Below are positions 34,813-42,996 of a DNA stretch of 64,000 nt, one piece after another. The translations under genes were made by a program, and so were the position numbers. Every line of letters starts with the position of its first letter. The first letter of the stretch is position 1. Source of the stretch: CAJBNH01 sp964447285 (GTDB taxonomy: Bacteria > Myxococcota_A > UBA9042); the NCBI GenBank assembly GCA_964447285.1, contig CAYURO010000020.1:19285-83284 (forward strand), in the 5' to 3' direction. Below the pieces are notes generated by a model, which ran no database searches, was not told where the DNA came from, and saw only the letters and a list, made by a program, of their open reading frames with translations.

Positions 34813-34829
34813 GCGCCCCCCGGCTCCCG

Positions 34830-36200
34830 ATGAACCTGCACGACACCATCGTTGCTTTGGCCACCGCCCCCATGCCGGCGGGCGTGGCGGTCGTGCGTGT
34901 GTCGGGTTCCCTCGCGGTCTCGATCCTCAGCGCCTTGACCGGCCGCTTGCCGGTCGATTTCCCGTCCGGGCACCTGCGGTTTGGTCCACTGCGTTGGGAG
35001 GGGCGGCTGCTCGACCGGGGCTATGCCGTCGTCTTCCGCGCGCCGCGGTCGTTCACCGGCGAGGACGTCACGGAATTTCACGTGCACGGGTCGCTGGCCG
35101 TCGTCGACGCGCTGCTGGAGGCCACCTGCCGCTTGGGTGCCCGTCTTGCACAACCCGGTGAGTTCACTTATCGCGCGCTTGAACACGGCAAGCTGGACCT
35201 CGTCCAGGCGGAGGCCCTGGCGGATCTGGTCTCGGCCCGCAGCGAGACCGCCCGGCTGGCGGCGCTGGACCACATGGACGGGTTGCTGAGCCGTCGTTTG
35301 CAGGACCTGCGAGCGCCGGTGCTCGAGCTGTTGGCAGAGGTGGAGGCCCACTTGGACTTCCCGGTCGAGACCGGCGACTCGGCCCCCGACGACGTGGAGT
35401 GGACGGCTCGGGCCTTGCAGCTTGCGGATCAGGTGGCGCAGCTGCGGGCGACGGCGCGTGCCGGGCGGGTGCGACTGCACGGGGCGCGTGTGGTGCTGTA
35501 CGGGGCTCCGAACGCGGGCAAGTCCACGTTATTCAACGCGTTGATCGGCATCGACCGGGCGCTGGTCGACCCCCGGCCCGGCACCACGCGAGACACGCTT
35601 GAGGTCACGACCGCCCCTGACGGCGTGTTGCTGACGTGGGTCGACACGGCGGGCGTGCACGACGCCCAGGATCCGGTCGAGCGCGAGGGAACGCGTCGCG
35701 CGCAGGCTGAGGTCGCCCACGCCGATGTCGTGTTGTGGGTTCAGGACCAGAGTTCCGCCCCGGCACCGCTGCCGTCGCCGCAGGAGCTGGCAGCAGTTGA
35801 GGCGCCGGTCGTCGTGCGGGTGCGCGCCCAAGCAGACAAGCCGACCCATGCCGCATTCTTGCAGAATGCCGAGAATTTGCTGGATGTTGTGGTGTCCGCC
35901 AGGAGTGGGCTTGGGCTCTGTGCGCTGCGGGACACCGTCGTGGCGGCGGTGCGCGGGCTGCAGGCAGAGGGGGCGGGGACGGCAGGCGTCGCCATCGCGC
36001 GGCAGCGGCACGCCTTGGCGCTGGATCAAGCACGTGAGGCGCTGCAGCGGGCTGCGGCTGCCTTGAAGTCCCGAAGTCCACTGGAGTTCGCCGCCGCCGA
36101 CCTGCGCGACGCCGCGGATGCCCTGGACGAGCTGGTGGGCACCGTGCGCAGCGACGATGTGCTGGGGCAAGTGTTCTCGACGTTCTGCATCGGCAAGTAG
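34830..36200 (+). CDS. mnmE: tRNA uridine-5-carboxymethylaminomethyl modification GTPase MnmE, with degenerate G4 motif
   Basis: 456 residues, normal length. The N-terminal formyl-THF-binding domain contains RVSG and PRSFTGEDVTEFHVHGS. The GTPase domain has G1 GAPNAGKST (226-234), G2 PGTTRDT, G3 DTAGV and a G5-like SAR. The C terminus ends FCIGK as in the family. With MnmG it modifies U34 of several tRNAs. Oddly, where G4 (NKxD) is expected, near residue 331, the sequence reads RAQADKP: the Asn and Lys are lost, the Asp kept. That should weaken guanine recognition, unless alignment shifts it. Located behind etfBA rather than with rnpA-yidC or mnmG. Confidence 0.94.
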   Translation: MNLHDTIVALATAPMPAGVAVVRVSGSLAVSILSALTGRLPVDFPSGHLRFGPLRWEGRLLDRGYAVVFRAPRSFTGEDVTEFHVHGSLAVVDALLEATCRLGARLAQPGEFTYRALEHGKLDLVQAEALADLVSARSETARLAALDHMDGLLSRRLQDLRAPVLELLAEVEAHLDFPVETGDSAPDDVEWTARALQLADQVAQLRATARAGRVRLHGARVVLYGAPNAGKSTLFNALIGIDRALVDPRPGTTRDTLEVTTAPDGVLLTWVDTAGVHDAQDPVEREGTRRAQAEVAHADVVLWVQDQSSAPAPLPSPQELAAVEAPVVVRVRAQADKPTHAAFLQNAENLLDVVVSARSGLGLCALRDTVVAAVRGLQAEGAGTAGVAIARQRHALALDQAREALQRAAAALKSRSPLEFAAADLRDAADALDELVGTVRSDDVLGQVFSTFCIGK

Positions 36201-36204
36201 GCGG

Positions 36205-36564
36205 TCAGAGCCAAGGGACGACGGCAACGCGGTAGCGGGCGAAGTCTCGCTCCATGCGGGCCAGATCCTCGCGGATGGCCGTCCGTTGGTCGTCGTGAAC
36301 GTGCCGCCACAGGTCATCGGCCGTGTTCGCCATCGCCTGTGCGCCCATGTTGCCGGCGGCACCCTTCAGCGTATGGGCTTGGCGCAAGATCTCGGGGGTG
36401 TCGTCGACGTCCACGGCACTTCGCAACAGCTGCAGGCGCTGGGCGGCGTCGGTCAAGAACAGCTGCAGCACGCTGCGGAACACATCTTCGTCATTCAGCA
36501 TCCGCGCCATCGTACCCGGCAGGTCGAAGTCGACGTCCGCGGGCTTGGGGGATCGCTGGGTCAT
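36205..36564 (-). CDS. Hpt domain protein (phosphotransfer)
   Basis: 119 residues, a single histidine phosphotransfer domain. The phosphorylated His lies in AHTLKGAAGNMGA near residue 64-65; four amphipathic helices surround it. It would relay phosphate between a hybrid kinase and a response regulator; no such partner is adjacent. GGAGGCT lies 6 bases before the ATG. It is the last gene behind hom-thrC-DUF1636 (39-base gap), so it may be cotranscribed with amino acid genes, an unusual setting. It converges on mnmE with only 4 bases between. Confidence 0.9.
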   Translation of the reverse strand: MTQRSPKPADVDFDLPGTMARMLNDEDVFRSVLQLFLTDAAQRLQLLRSAVDVDDTPEILRQAHTLKGAAGNMGAQAMANTADDLWRHVHDDQRTAIREDLARMERDFARYRVAVVPWL

Positions 36565-36603
36565 GTGCAGCCTCCGGGGAGCCAGCCCCGAGTGCGGGGG
36601 CGA

Positions 36604-36945
36604 TCAGCGCCAAAGGGTCCAGTCGGTCCGTGACAGCATCAGGGCTCGGACCGGCGGTCCTGCGGTGCCTGCCAGTACGGCATCGACATGATCCAACACA
36701 AGATTCAGCACTTCCGGGGTGGCGACGGAGTGCAGCCGCACGGATGCATCCGCCGTCTCGACCATCGCGGTGGCGCCGATGGCGCAGCCGGACAGGCAGG
36801 CAACGGGCGAGACGACGAGCTCACGACCGGTCCGGGCGGCCCAGGCGTGTGCGGCGGCCATCATCGGGCGCAGCGGCGTGCAGGGCTGTGCGCCCTTGCC
36901 CGCCTTTCGGCAGGTTCCACACAGCTGCAGCGAGACAACCGTCAT
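36604..36945 (-). CDS. DUF1636-like metal-binding protein
   Basis: 113 residues from the ATG complementary to 36943-36945, overlapping the thrC stop as ATGA. Four cysteines (LCGTCRKAG near residues 9-12, a Cys near 22, and ACLSGCAIG near 50-54) match the DUF1636 pattern, probably a 2Fe-2S thioredoxin-like fold. Relatives are often found with cobalamin or metal genes. Here the tight overlap with threonine synthase suggests coupling to amino acid synthesis instead, but no function is shown. Cytoplasmic, no signal peptide. Confidence 0.75.
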   Translation of the reverse strand: MTVVSLQLCGTCRKAGKGAQPCTPLRPMMAAAHAWAARTGRELVVSPVACLSGCAIGATAMVETADASVRLHSVATPEVLNLVLDHVDAVLAGTAGPPVRALMLSRTDWTLWR

Positions 36946-37994
36946 CCGAACACCCCGCGCACAAGCTCTGTCAACTCTGCGCGAATGGTGCGGAATTCCG
37001 GCGCGACTGCAATCGCCCGATCGGGGTCCTTCAGGCCATGTCCGGTCAGCACGCACACAACACGCTCGTCCTTGCGGAACGGTTCCAGCTGGTTGCGCTG
37101 CAGGATGCCGGCGAACGAGGCGGCCGACGCGGGCTCGCAGAACACGCCTTCGACCCGCGCAAGCAGCTGCCAAGCGGCCAGGATCTGGTCGTCCGTCACG
37201 GCTTCGATGCGCCCACCCGACTCGTCACGCGCCGCCAACGCCTGCTTCCAACTGGCCGGGTTGCCGATGCGGATGGCCGTGGCCACCGTCTCGGGGTGCT
37301 CGACGGGATGGCCCAACACGATGGGCGCGCTGCCGGCAGCTTGAAATCCTTGCATCTTGGGTAGTTGCGTGCTGCGGCCGGCCTGCAGATAGCGCTGGAA
37401 CCCGAGCCAGTACGCCGTGATGTTGCCGGCGTTGCCGACGGGGATCGCCAGATGGTCGGGGGCGTCGCCCAGTTCGTCGCAGATCTCGAACGCGGCGGTC
37501 GTCTGGCCCTCGATACGAAACGGATTCACGGAGTTCACCAGCTCGATCGGGTATTGCTGGCTCAGTTGCCGTGCCAGCTCCAGGGCCTCGTCGAAATTGC
37601 CGTCGACCGCCAGAACCTCAGCGCCGTGGATGATCGCTTGGCTCAATTTCCCCAGCGCGACCTTGCCCTTGGGCAGCAGCACCACGGCCCGCATGCCCGC
37701 CCGCGCCGCATAGGCCGCCGCCGACGCCGACGTGTTGCCGGTCGATGCGCACAGCACCGCCTTGGCCCCTTGCTCGGCGGCCTTCGAGATGGCCATCGTC
37801 ATGCCGCGATCCTTGAAGGATCCCGTGGGGTTCAGCCCCTCGAACTTCACCCATACCTGCGCGGCGATGCCCAACTGGGCGCACAGGCGGGGGATCGGCA
37901 GCAGCGGCGTGTCGCCCTCGTGCAGCGTGATGATCGGCGTGCGGTCGGTGACGGGAAGGAACTCTCGGTACTTGCGCAACAATCCCTGGTTCAT
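36942..37994 (-). CDS. thrC: Threonine synthase
   Basis: 350 residues, the short bacterial form. The PLP lysine is in NPTGSFKDRG near residue 61. STGNTSAS and a phosphate-binding GNAGNITAYWLGF follow, and VLTGHGLKDPD closes the fold-type II PLP domain. It converts O-phospho-L-homoserine to threonine. It overlaps hom (upstream) and the DUF1636 gene (downstream) by four bases each, both as ATGA. Cytoplasmic. No homoserine kinase is seen in the window. Confidence 0.96.
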   Translation of the reverse strand: MNQGLLRKYREFLPVTDRTPIITLHEGDTPLLPIPRLCAQLGIAAQVWVKFEGLNPTGSFKDRGMTMAISKAAEQGAKAVLCASTGNTSASAAAYAARAGMRAVVLLPKGKVALGKLSQAIIHGAEVLAVDGNFDEALELARQLSQQYPIELVNSVNPFRIEGQTTAAFEICDELGDAPDHLAIPVGNAGNITAYWLGFQRYLQAGRSTQLPKMQGFQAAGSAPIVLGHPVEHPETVATAIRIGNPASWKQALAARDESGGRIEAVTDDQILAAWQLLARVEGVFCEPASAASFAGILQRNQLEPFRKDERVVCVLTGHGLKDPDRAIAVAPEFRTIRAELTELVRGVFG

Positions 37995-39286
37995 GCTTCC
38001 TCGCTTCCTTCCACGCGGATCACCTGGGCGATGCGCTCGACCTGCGGCAGGCCCGCGACTTCCTCAAGGGCTGCGAGCAGCTGCCGCTCGACCGCCTGAT
38101 GCGTCACGAACAACAGATCCACGGGCGCATCGCGCCGGCCCTTCTGGATCATCGACGCGACACTGACCTGGTGGCGGCCCAGCACGGTCGCGATCGCGCC
38201 CAGCACGCCCGGTTGGTCCGCGACCTGGATGGCCAAGTAGTACCGCGACGTCACCTCCGTCATCGGAAGCACCGCAAGTCGGCGCGAAGGAATCGGAATC
38301 CGCCCCGACACACCGCGCCGCAGGTCCTGGGCCGCGTCGACGATGTCGGCCACCACCGCGCTGGCGGTCGGCATCCGCCCCGCGCCGCGCCCGTAGAACA
38401 TCAGGTCGCCCACCGCATCCCCATGGACGAACACGGCATTGTAAGCCCCATGGACGGCGGCCAGCGGGTGGTTGGCCGGGATCATCGTCGGGTGCACCCG
38501 CAACTCGACCTGTCCGTCGCGGTCCTTGGCAATGGCCAACAGCTTGATCACATGGCCCAGATCGGCCGCGGCCTGGATGTCGGTGGGCGTCAGGTGGCCG
38601 ATGCCCGCGCGGTAGACGTCGTCCGACGCGAACTCGGCGCCAAAGGCCAGACCCGCCAGGATCGCCAGCTTGCTGGCCGCGTCGTCGCCGTCGACGTCTG
38701 CCGCCGGATTCGCCTCGGCATAGCCCAGGTCCTGCGCCTGCTTCAGGGCCTCGGCAAACCCGACCTTGTCTTGCGTCATACGCGTCAGGATGAAGTTCGT
38801 GGTGCCGTTGACGATGCCGTACAACGCCTGCACGCGGTTGCCCGACAGCGACTCGGCCAGCGCCTTGACGATGGGGATGCCGCCGGCAACCGCGGCCTCG
38901 CAATGCAGTCCCGCGCCGCCCACCAACGCCGCCTCGCGCAACTCGGCCCCGTGCTTGGCCAGCAGTTCCTTGTTGGCCGTGACGACGTGCACACCGCGCC
39001 GCAGCGCCTCGCACAGCAGCGTCCGCGCCGGCTCGATACCGCCCATCACCTCGACCAGCACGTCGATCTCGGGGTCGGCCGCGACCATTGTCGGGTCGCC
39101 GCACAGCAGGTCCGGGTCCAGATCCACGTCGCGGGCTTTGTCGGGGTCGCGCACGGCCACGCGCCGCAGTTGTAGCGGTCCACCGGCTCGTTCCGCCAGC
39201 AATTCCGCATGGCGTTGAAGCAGTTCGGCGACTCCGGCGCCCACGGTGCCCAGGCCGAGCAGGGCGATCTCCAGGGGGCGCGTCAT
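37991..39286 (-). CDS. hom: Homoserine dehydrogenase
   Basis: 431 residues; AAGGAG 7 bases before the ATG at 39284-39286. NAD(P) motif GLGTVGAGV at residues 11-19, VTANKELLAKHG near 105-115, GIVNGTTNFILTRM near 170-185, and a C-terminal ACT domain (about 350-431, starting near YYLAIQVADQPGVLGAIA), the usual site of threonine feedback control. It reduces aspartate semialdehyde to homoserine. It heads the operon hom-thrC-DUF1636-hpt; the gap to the divergent gene at 39471 must hold its promoter. Confidence 0.96.
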   Translation of the reverse strand: MTRPLEIALLGLGTVGAGVAELLQRHAELLAERAGGPLQLRRVAVRDPDKARDVDLDPDLLCGDPTMVAADPEIDVLVEVMGGIEPARTLLCEALRRGVHVVTANKELLAKHGAELREAALVGGAGLHCEAAVAGGIPIVKALAESLSGNRVQALYGIVNGTTNFILTRMTQDKVGFAEALKQAQDLGYAEANPAADVDGDDAASKLAILAGLAFGAEFASDDVYRAGIGHLTPTDIQAAADLGHVIKLLAIAKDRDGQVELRVHPTMIPANHPLAAVHGAYNAVFVHGDAVGDLMFYGRGAGRMPTASAVVADIVDAAQDLRRGVSGRIPIPSRRLAVLPMTEVTSRYYLAIQVADQPGVLGAIATVLGRHQVSVASMIQKGRRDAPVDLLFVTHQAVERQLLAALEEVAGLPQVERIAQVIRVEGSEEA

Positions 39287-39470
39287 GGCAGGGCTCCTTG
39301 CGGATGCAGGGGCAGACTTGCAGGTCGAGGCGGGAAGGCGCAAAAAACTGGCCTTGCGTCCACCGCAGCACGCATACTTTGCCCGCAGGTCGACAAGGCG
39401 CGCAACAGGACGCCTGCGATCAACCGCCCTGAGCGTAGCGTGCAGGGGCTCGACAAAACGGAGGAAAGCC

Positions 39471-39590
39471 ATGCCGAAGGGTCAAGAGAAAACCGACAAG
39501 AACAACAAGCCCAAACTGACCACCAAGGAGAAGCAGGCCAAGAAGAAGGACAAGAAGACCGCAAAGGGCAGCTCGGCCGCGACGCTGTGA
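39471..39590 (+). CDS. Tiny Lys-rich protein (39 aa), unknown function
   Basis: 39 residues, over a third Lys, with motifs KPKLTTKEKQAKKK and KDKKTAKG and no hydrophobic stretch. A strong ribosome site (GGAGGAA, 39460-39466) stands 4-8 bases before the ATG, and the stop TGA overlaps the GTG of the next gene, which argues for real translation. Small Lys-rich proteins of this kind occur in many bacteria and may bind nucleic acid, but none has an assured role here. It could instead act as a leader coupling translation of the ChaN-like gene. Confidence 0.65.
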   Translation: MPKGQEKTDKNNKPKLTTKEKQAKKKDKKTAKGSSAATL

Positions 39591-40561
39591 CCTTGTCGCG
39601 TGTCTTTGTGCTCGGCTCCGTGCTGGTCGGCCTTGTCGGCTGCGGAGCTGGGGGACCGAGCTTGACCGACCCCGCATGGCAGACCGACCTCGACCGGGAC
39701 CATCCCTTGGTCGGTCGGATTTGGCATGTGCCGTCGCGTCGTTTCGTTGCGCCCGAAGACATGCTGGCTGATCTGGCCGGCCGCGACTTCGTCTTGCTGG
39801 GCGAGAAACACGACCACCCCGACCACCACCAGCTGCAGGCGCTTGTCGTGCTGGAGCTGGCGGTGCGTGGTCGGCGGCCCGCGGTCGGGTTCGAGATGCT
39901 CGAGCCGAGCCAGCAGGTGCCGCTCGACACTTTTTTGGCCCGACACCCCACCGACGCAGCGGAGCTGGGTCCCGCCGTCAGCTGGCAGGACAGCAGTTGG
40001 CCGGATTGGCAGCTGTATCGCCCCATCGCCCAGGCCGCGCTGGACGCGGGATTGCCGTTGTTTGCCGCGAACTTGCCGGGGGCCGATGCCAAGGCGATCT
40101 CGCGCAACGGTCTGGCTGCGCTGGACGCCGAGAGCCGCAAGCGGTTTGCGCTGGACATGCCGTTCGACGCGACCGCCGCGGCTGAGATGGAGCAGGAGGT
40201 GCTGGACAGCCACTGCGGCATGCTCCCCAAGCACGCGGCCCCGCCGATGGCGATGGCCCAGCGCGCCCGCGATGCCGCGATGGCCGATGCAATGCTGGCG
40301 CACGCAAGTCCGGGTGGCGCCGTGCTGATCACCGGAAACGGTCACGCGCGCAAGGACCGAGGCGTGCCGTGGTGGCTGCGGCAGCGGGGGTCCGGCAAGT
40401 CGATCGCGTCGGTGGCCTTCGTCGAGGTGCACGTGGGCCTCGATCCGCAGCATGGCGAGCCGGGGGCCGTTGCCGACTACGTCTGGTACACGCCGCGCTT
40501 GGACGACACCGACCCCTGCGCGGAATTCCGCGACCAGCTCGAGAAGATGCGCGGGCGGTAG
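39587..40561 (+). CDS. ChaN-family haem-binding lipoprotein
   Basis: 324 residues from the GTG at 39587, which overlaps the stop of the tiny ORF (GTGA); TTG at 39593 is an alternative. Signal peptide with lipobox LVGCG near residue 20. The ChaN-type core has VLLGEKHDHPDHHQLQ, then GFEMLEP, and ITGNGHARKDRGVPWWL near the end, with several His residues suited to cofactor binding. Known members bind haem and sit in the outer membrane. No haem-uptake genes are adjacent. Frame openings far upstream lie antisense to hom and were not used. Confidence 0.82.
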   Translation: MTLSRVFVLGSVLVGLVGCGAGGPSLTDPAWQTDLDRDHPLVGRIWHVPSRRFVAPEDMLADLAGRDFVLLGEKHDHPDHHQLQALVVLELAVRGRRPAVGFEMLEPSQQVPLDTFLARHPTDAAELGPAVSWQDSSWPDWQLYRPIAQAALDAGLPLFAANLPGADAKAISRNGLAALDAESRKRFALDMPFDATAAAEMEQEVLDSHCGMLPKHAAPPMAMAQRARDAAMADAMLAHASPGGAVLITGNGHARKDRGVPWWLRQRGSGKSIASVAFVEVHVGLDPQHGEPGAVADYVWYTPRLDDTDPCAEFRDQLEKMRGR

Positions 40562-40699
40562 TGCCCCTGCCTCTCACGCTGCCGATTCCCCCCTTCCCGT
40601 TGAGCACCGTCCGCCCCATAAACTCAGGGTGGCCGACCGTTCGCGTTTGGCGCAAGATCGCCGCACCCGGCGACAGGGTCTCGCGCGGGAGAGGTCGCC

Positions 40700-41527
40700 A
40701 TGTTCGAGCCGATGCTGGCGAATTCGCTGCTGGAAGCGTGGCGGTCGTTGCGATCTGCGTCGGCAGAGGGGGGGCGCCCCTTCCTGCCCATCGACCCCGA
40801 AGACCTGCGGGCGCTGCAGCATCGCGTGGACGTTCCCGCCGCCCTGCTGGGCGTGCTGCGCGAGGGCACGCCGGTCGATCCGATCGCCGTGGGTCCCCAC
40901 CGACTGCTGCCGACCTGGCACGATGCGAACGAAAGGCTCGAGGGGCGCCCCGCCTGGCCCCGCCACCTGCTGCCGCTGGGCGCCTCGGGCACGGGCGAGG
41001 TCGTGCTCGACACGCGCCAAGGTCACATCGGCTGGGTGGATCTTGTGGGCGGCGCGGGGCGAACGCCGGGGATCCCGATGCCGGTGCAGGCGTTGTACCA
41101 GGACCCGGTCGCCTTCCTGGACGACCTGCAAGCCTGGGTCGAGGTCGTGCATCCCGAGGACGCCCGCGCCGTGCGGTCATGGCAGGGCTTGCGGCAGGCG
41201 GCCTGGGACGCGCTGGAAGGGCGCTTGGGGCCCGGCTGGCACACCCGCGCGCTGTTCGCCGAGGTGCGGACGATGGCCGAGGTGTGGGTGCGGCTGCAGG
41301 TCGACTTGCGCCGGAACATCCGCCTGACGTACGCGACGGCGACCGCGCTGGCCCTGTCGCCCGTGATCGGGGGTTGGGTGGCCGTGCAGACGGGGCTGGT
41401 GCCGCCGTGGCAGGGTGCGGTGGCCGGCTTGGGGCTGATCGGCATCGCGCCGGCGTGGCTGCTGGCGCAGCTGCGGGCCGACGGTGCGCGTCTGGGGCGG
41501 CTGCTGCGGACGCTGCCGCGCGATTGA
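40700..41527 (+). CDS. Conserved-looking protein with C-terminal membrane hairpin, unknown function
   Basis: 275 residues; GGGAGAGG lies just upstream of the ATG. The soluble part (1 to about 210) has a beta-rich core (LLPLGASGTGEVVLDTRQG, then GHIGWVDLVGG across a short gap) that recalls SUKH (SMI1/KNR4) folds, though I cannot confirm this. Two hydrophobic helices near 215-235 and 240-262 end the protein. SUKH proteins often act as immunity or binding modules; with no toxin neighbour this remains open. It converges on the radical SAM gene, 21 bases away. Confidence 0.6.
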   Translation: MFEPMLANSLLEAWRSLRSASAEGGRPFLPIDPEDLRALQHRVDVPAALLGVLREGTPVDPIAVGPHRLLPTWHDANERLEGRPAWPRHLLPLGASGTGEVVLDTRQGHIGWVDLVGGAGRTPGIPMPVQALYQDPVAFLDDLQAWVEVVHPEDARAVRSWQGLRQAAWDALEGRLGPGWHTRALFAEVRTMAEVWVRLQVDLRRNIRLTYATATALALSPVIGGWVAVQTGLVPPWQGAVAGLGLIGIAPAWLLAQLRADGARLGRLLRTLPRD

Positions 41528-41548
41528 TGCGAGTGTTGTCCGCGGCCG

Positions 41549-42907
41549 CTAAGCGCTTGCGCTCTCAGGTCCCCGTGTCCACGGCCGGCTGACGGCCATC
41601 GCCCATGTCATCGGCAGCATGCGCCACGCCATCCGGTGCAGGTTCTTGCGCTTGTACAGGCGGATCTGCTGCAGCAGCCAGTCCTGCGGGGTGTCGGGCG
41701 ACACGTAGAACTTCGCGTCCCAGCCGTCGTCGTCGGCGCCAATCACGCCCTCGGCCACCGCGCGATCGTAAAGCGGGGTGCGGGGTTGGATGCGCCAGCC
41801 GACGCTGAAGTCGGTAAACCAGGCACCGGCGTCCCAGCCGCCCTGCAGCGTCTCGAGCGCCGTCTCGCGCGTCTCGCCCGGTCCCCCCAGCGTCGGCATC
41901 AGCATGGTGCCCACGCCCGCACGGTGCAGCCCGGCCATGTCGCGGTCGATCTCCTTGCGGGTAAACGACTTGCCCATCGCGCGCAGCACGGGGTCCGAGA
42001 AGCTCTCGGCGAACACCACCACCGCCGCGCCGCCCGCCCGCTTGTACAGCGCGAAGAACTCGTCGTCGGCCTGACCCGGATCGAACACCGACCACAACTG
42101 CAACTGTGCCCCTTGCTTCAGGATCTCGCGCAGCACGTCTTTGGCGTGTTCCAGCGGTCGGTTGAAGCCGGCGTCGACCAGAAAGACGCTTTTGACCTTG
42201 CCGGTCCGCTTCAGTCTCAGCAGGTCGCCCGCCACCTCGGCCGGGTCGCGCAACACGAAGCGCTTGCCGAAGGTGTGGAAGGTGTCGCAGAACGCGCAGT
42301 CCTCGGGGCAGCCGGTGCGGGTGACGACGCCAGCCTGCCAGTAGCCACGGCGGTAGCGCGACAGATCGACCAGATCCCAGTTGTCGAAGGTGACGTCGCG
42401 GTACCCCACGATCTGGAAGGGGTTTTCGACGACATCGCCCGTCGCGGTGCGGTGGACCAGCCCGGGCGTCTCGCGGTCGGGGCTGCCGGCCGCCAGCGAC
42501 TGCACGAACCGCGCGATGGGTTCCAGATCGTCGCCGCAATAGCCCCACTCGGCGCCCATCACGTCCAGCATCCGCTTGGGAAAGGTCGTAAACGCAGTGC
42601 CGCCCAGCAGCATGGGCGCCGGGCAGACCTGGCGAACCGCCTGCAGCATCGACGCAATTTCGGGGATCGGGTCGTAGAAGTCGCCGGGTGACATGTTGTC
42701 GCGGTTGCGGATCGAGAAGCACAGCAGCTCGGGGCGGAACGACCGCGCGGCTTCGATCACGGCCTGCAGCGGGTGCTTCTCGACGTTGCAGTCGAGGAAG
42801 CGCACGTCGTGGCCGTCGCGCTTCAGCCGGGCGGCGACCAGCGACGCGCCGATGGGGCTGGGGGACAACAGGCGATAGGTGTTGGTGTTGGTGACGAGGA
42901 TGCGCAT
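41549..42907 (-). CDS. Cobalamin-binding-domain radical SAM protein
   Basis: 452 residues; GGAGG 8 bases before the ATG. Residues 1-150 form a B12-binding-type Rossmann domain (ILVTNTNTYRLLSPSPIGAS; the usual DxHxxG histidine is not obvious). The 4Fe-4S motif is CPEDCAFC near residues 199-206 (C-x3-C-x2-C), followed by a SAM barrel containing MPTLGGPGETRETAL. Such enzymes methylate unactivated carbons or rearrange substrates; the target cannot be read. It stands alone between convergent and same-strand unrelated genes, with no recognisable peptide precursor beside it. Confidence 0.88.
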   Translation of the reverse strand: MRILVTNTNTYRLLSPSPIGASLVAARLKRDGHDVRFLDCNVEKHPLQAVIEAARSFRPELLCFSIRNRDNMSPGDFYDPIPEIASMLQAVRQVCPAPMLLGGTAFTTFPKRMLDVMGAEWGYCGDDLEPIARFVQSLAAGSPDRETPGLVHRTATGDVVENPFQIVGYRDVTFDNWDLVDLSRYRRGYWQAGVVTRTGCPEDCAFCDTFHTFGKRFVLRDPAEVAGDLLRLKRTGKVKSVFLVDAGFNRPLEHAKDVLREILKQGAQLQLWSVFDPGQADDEFFALYKRAGGAAVVVFAESFSDPVLRAMGKSFTRKEIDRDMAGLHRAGVGTMLMPTLGGPGETRETALETLQGGWDAGAWFTDFSVGWRIQPRTPLYDRAVAEGVIGADDDGWDAKFYVSPDTPQDWLLQQIRLYKRKNLHRMAWRMLPMTWAMAVSRPWTRGPESASA

Positions 42908-42996
42908 GGGAGAAGCCTCCGGTCGCGGCGGATCGTGCACTGGCCGAGCGGGGGTGGCAACTGGTCGATTGGGGGGCAATTCGTCGAAACGGGCGG

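Noticed and set aside
39209..39586. N-terminal extension of the ChaN-like lipoprotein
   Set aside because: It runs antisense to hom and would hide the signal peptide and lipobox that start at 39587.
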